Source: Methanomassiliicoccales archaeon (GTDB taxonomy: Archaea > Thermoplasmatota > Thermoplasmata > Methanomassiliicoccales > JACIVX01). From it: 64,000 nt of DNA. The notes below the pieces were generated by a model, which saw only the letters and a program-made list of their open reading frames with translations, had not been told where the DNA came from and ran no database searches. The stretch spans positions 1-64,000 of the forward strand of contig JARYLV010000004.1 of the NCBI GenBank assembly GCA_029907465.1, written 5' to 3'. Below are positions 62,025-64,000 of this stretch, one piece after another. The first letter of the stretch is position 1, and every line of letters begins with the position of its first letter. Made by a program: the position numbers and the translations under genes.

Positions 62025-63866
62025 TCATTGATGGGCTTCTTTTTTCGTTTCTTCTTCCGAGGAAAGCGAAAGTAGTTCCAGTTCGGCGAGTTTTGATTCT
62101 TCGATCGGAGCTGGTGAGTCGTCGAGTGGTGACTGGAATCGTTTGTTTTTCGGAAAGGCGATGACCTCTCTGATGGTCTCAGCACCGACCAAAATTGAAA
62201 CGAGTCTATCGAGGCCGAGTGCAATTCCTCCATGAGGTGGAGCTCCGTAGCTCAGCGCTTCAAGGAAAAACCCGAATTTCCTTTCAATTTCATCGTCGGT
62301 CATTCCCAGTAATCTGAAAATCTTCTTCTGCAATTCTGGATCATGAACTCTGATTGAACCGCTTCCAATTTCACATCCATCGAGTACGATGTCATATGAA
62401 AGCCCTTTTAGCTCATCAACATCGCTGTTCTCTTCGATATGTCCATCAACTGGCATAACAAACGGATGGTGGAAGGGCTCTAGACTTCCCGTAAGAGGAT
62501 CTCTGATGAACAATGGACAATCGACAACCCATAAAAATTGATGGCTCTTACCATCTAAAAGTCCCAGATCTCTTGCGAGTTTCAATCTCAATGAGCCTGC
62601 GTATTTCCTTGCTTGCATTTTATGACCTGCAACAAATAGAAGGAGGTCTCCCACGCCAGCATCCATTGCCCGGGTCAATTCTTTTCGGATCTCGACCGGG
62701 AAATATTTGACGATGTTAGAGCTCAGCCCCTCGGGCGTGACTCTCATCCAAGTCAAGCCACCTATGCCCTCCTGCTTGGCCCACTCGATGAGTCTATCGA
62801 CTTCCTTTCTCCCGATCTGAGTGGTTTCTGCTGGTGAAGATGATACAAGAGACGATCGAACGTTGATGCCCAAAACAATTCCACCCTTTCGGATGATTTT
62901 ATTAAAGACATCATAAGAGGATCCAGAAACAATCTCAGTAACATCAGAAATCTCGAGTCCGAATCTAATATCAGGCGCATCAGTCCCAAATTTCTCAATC
63001 GCGTCTTTGTATTTCACTCTAGGAAAAGGGATTTCCAGTTGTAATCCGTAGATCGACTTCCATATATGTGCAAGCAACCTCTCTACGACATCTTGCACAT
63101 CTTTTTCCTCTACAAAGGACATCTCAAGATCGATCTGGGTAAATTCGGGCTGTCGATCAGCACGCGAATCTTCGTCGCGGAAACACCTCGCTATCTGGTA
63201 ATACTTATCGACGCTACCGATCATTAGCATTTGTTTGTAGAGCTGGGGACTTTGTGGTAGTGCATAGAACCTCCCTGGCATTGTTCTTGACGGCACGATA
63301 AAGTCCCTGGCCCCTTCTGGTGTGCTTCGCGTGAGAATGGGTGTTTCGACTTCGATAAATCCCTCTGAATCGAAAAACTGACGTGCGGCGGAAACTACTC
63401 GGTGCCTGAATCTGAGGTTCCCAATCATTTCTGCTCTTCTGAGATCGAGATATCTGAATTTCAATCGTAAGTCTTCATTCGGAAGGAATGATTTTTTCTG
63501 GTCTGCTATTTCGAATGGAATGGACTTCGATCTGTTGAGAACAGTGAGCTCTTCTATGAGGATTTCGACCATCCCGGTTGGATTTCGGGGGTCCTCGGTT
63601 CCTCGGACTCTCTCCCTCACAATGCCGGTCACAGCAATGACGGATTCTCTGCTCAGTGAATCGATCTCCATTGAAAGCTTTTTGACATCAACATCAGAAG
63701 GCATTGCTTCAGGGTCGAGCACTATTTGAGTGACACCATATGAATCGGCCAGATCAATGAATTTGATGCCACCATGATCCCGTGAAAATCTCACCCAACC
63801 TGCTAATTTGACGCGCTTTCCAATGTCTTCTGGTCGAATTGCACCGCAGTTGTGTGTCCGGATCAT
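62025..63866 (-). CDS. aspS: Aspartate--tRNA ligase, bacterial type with GAD domain
   Basis: A 613-residue class II synthetase. The N-terminal OB-fold (GKRVKLAGWVRFSRDHGG) binds the anticodon. Motif 2 RCFRDEDSRADRQPEFTQID and motif 3 GLDRLVSILVGAETIRE are intact. A large insertion between motifs 2 and 3 (about residues 290-430) is the GAD domain, which marks the bacterial type; typical archaeal AspRS is about 430 residues. H31 in SRDHGG is the residue linked to relaxed Asp/Asn tRNA recognition in bacteria. It converges on gatB with a 4-nt gap. Confidence 0.93.
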   Translation of the reverse strand: MIRTHNCGAIRPEDIGKRVKLAGWVRFSRDHGGIKFIDLADSYGVTQIVLDPEAMPSDVDVKKLSMEIDSLSRESVIAVTGIVRERVRGTEDPRNPTGMVEILIEELTVLNRSKSIPFEIADQKKSFLPNEDLRLKFRYLDLRRAEMIGNLRFRHRVVSAARQFFDSEGFIEVETPILTRSTPEGARDFIVPSRTMPGRFYALPQSPQLYKQMLMIGSVDKYYQIARCFRDEDSRADRQPEFTQIDLEMSFVEEKDVQDVVERLLAHIWKSIYGLQLEIPFPRVKYKDAIEKFGTDAPDIRFGLEISDVTEIVSGSSYDVFNKIIRKGGIVLGINVRSSLVSSSPAETTQIGRKEVDRLIEWAKQEGIGGLTWMRVTPEGLSSNIVKYFPVEIRKELTRAMDAGVGDLLLFVAGHKMQARKYAGSLRLKLARDLGLLDGKSHQFLWVVDCPLFIRDPLTGSLEPFHHPFVMPVDGHIEENSDVDELKGLSYDIVLDGCEIGSGSIRVHDPELQKKIFRLLGMTDDEIERKFGFFLEALSYGAPPHGGIALGLDRLVSILVGAETIREVIAFPKNKRFQSPLDDSPAPIEESKLAELELLSLSSEEETKKEAHQ

Positions 63867-64000
63867 TGAAAATTCCTCTAGCTCATTGAACGGGCAAAGG
63901 CCATTAATGAGAGACCCATATTAAACATTTTGCCCTGTGGACTCCTGAAATGGACCAAATTTTTCATATATCGAATAAAATTCCAATAAATTGTCAGAAA

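Overview
The window is a gene-dense archaeal chromosome segment, most likely from the Thermoplasmatota (Euryarchaeota sensu lato). Supporting markers are a proteasome alpha subunit followed by SBDS, the exosome Rrp4/Rrp41/Rrp42, L37Ae, RpoP, the KEOPS subunit Pcc1 and prefoldin beta. There is also an archaeal ribosomal superoperon containing S4e, L32e, L19e, eIF1/SUI1 and RNase P Rpp29, and MptA-type pterin synthesis. L14e and L34e are absent from the SecY-DUF106-Cmk-Cbf5 end of the ribosomal cluster, and L32e carries a helix-hairpin-helix extension. Both fit Thermoplasmata-like relatives, but the assignment is an inference from gene content and not from a phylogeny.

Layout: 1-4.3 kb holds the proteasome/exosome/KEOPS information-processing operon. 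4.4-10.2 kb holds a DHH phosphoesterase, TyrRS, a MoaD-like protein with a CoA-disulfide-reductase-like flavoprotein, a RaSEA-like radical SAM protein and a small DUF5611-like protein. 10.5-26.5 kb is the L3-to-Cbf5 ribosomal superoperon, preceded by a leader that folds on paper into a three-way junction. 26.5-34.3 kb holds a beta-CASP nuclease and a complete trpEG(DC)FBA operon in which TrpD and TrpC are fused. 34.3-41.7 kb holds a TctA-like permease with a soluble insert, an ABC exporter, purine-salvage genes (two phosphoribosyltransferases and adenine deaminase), DUF504 and a zinc-ribbon membrane protein.

41.9-43.8 kb is a two-gene cassette: a TPD (CDIN1-like) nuclease followed by a Cas4-like iron-sulfur nuclease interrupted by four membrane helices. 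43.8-46.8 kb is the UDP-GlcNAc pair glmU-like/glmS. 46.9-49.1 kb is a KaiC-like pair in which the second protein has lost its Walker A lysine. 49.1-54.8 kb is a glycerol catabolism operon glpKABC with a palindromic candidate operator and a trailing small Cys-rich gene. 54.9-58.3 kb holds an initiator tRNA-Met, an SCP2-like protein, RNase HII, MptA, a HAD phosphatase and a small zinc finger. 58.3-63.9 kb holds a TPR protein, gatCAB, and a convergent bacterial-type AspRS carrying the GAD insertion. These last four genes together could supply Asn-tRNA(Asn) by transamidation.

Many genes overlap by 1-25 nt or share stop/start codons, start codons are often TTG or GTG, and several promoters place the TATA box 24-28 nt before the start codon, implying leaderless mRNAs. 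No CRISPR array, rRNA gene, insertion sequence or integrase was seen. The most interesting unexplained items are the structured L3 leader RNA, the TPD/transmembrane Cas4-like nuclease pair, the TrpD-TrpC fusion with a roughly 100-residue linker, the degenerate KaiC pair and the GatCAB/AspRS arrangement.
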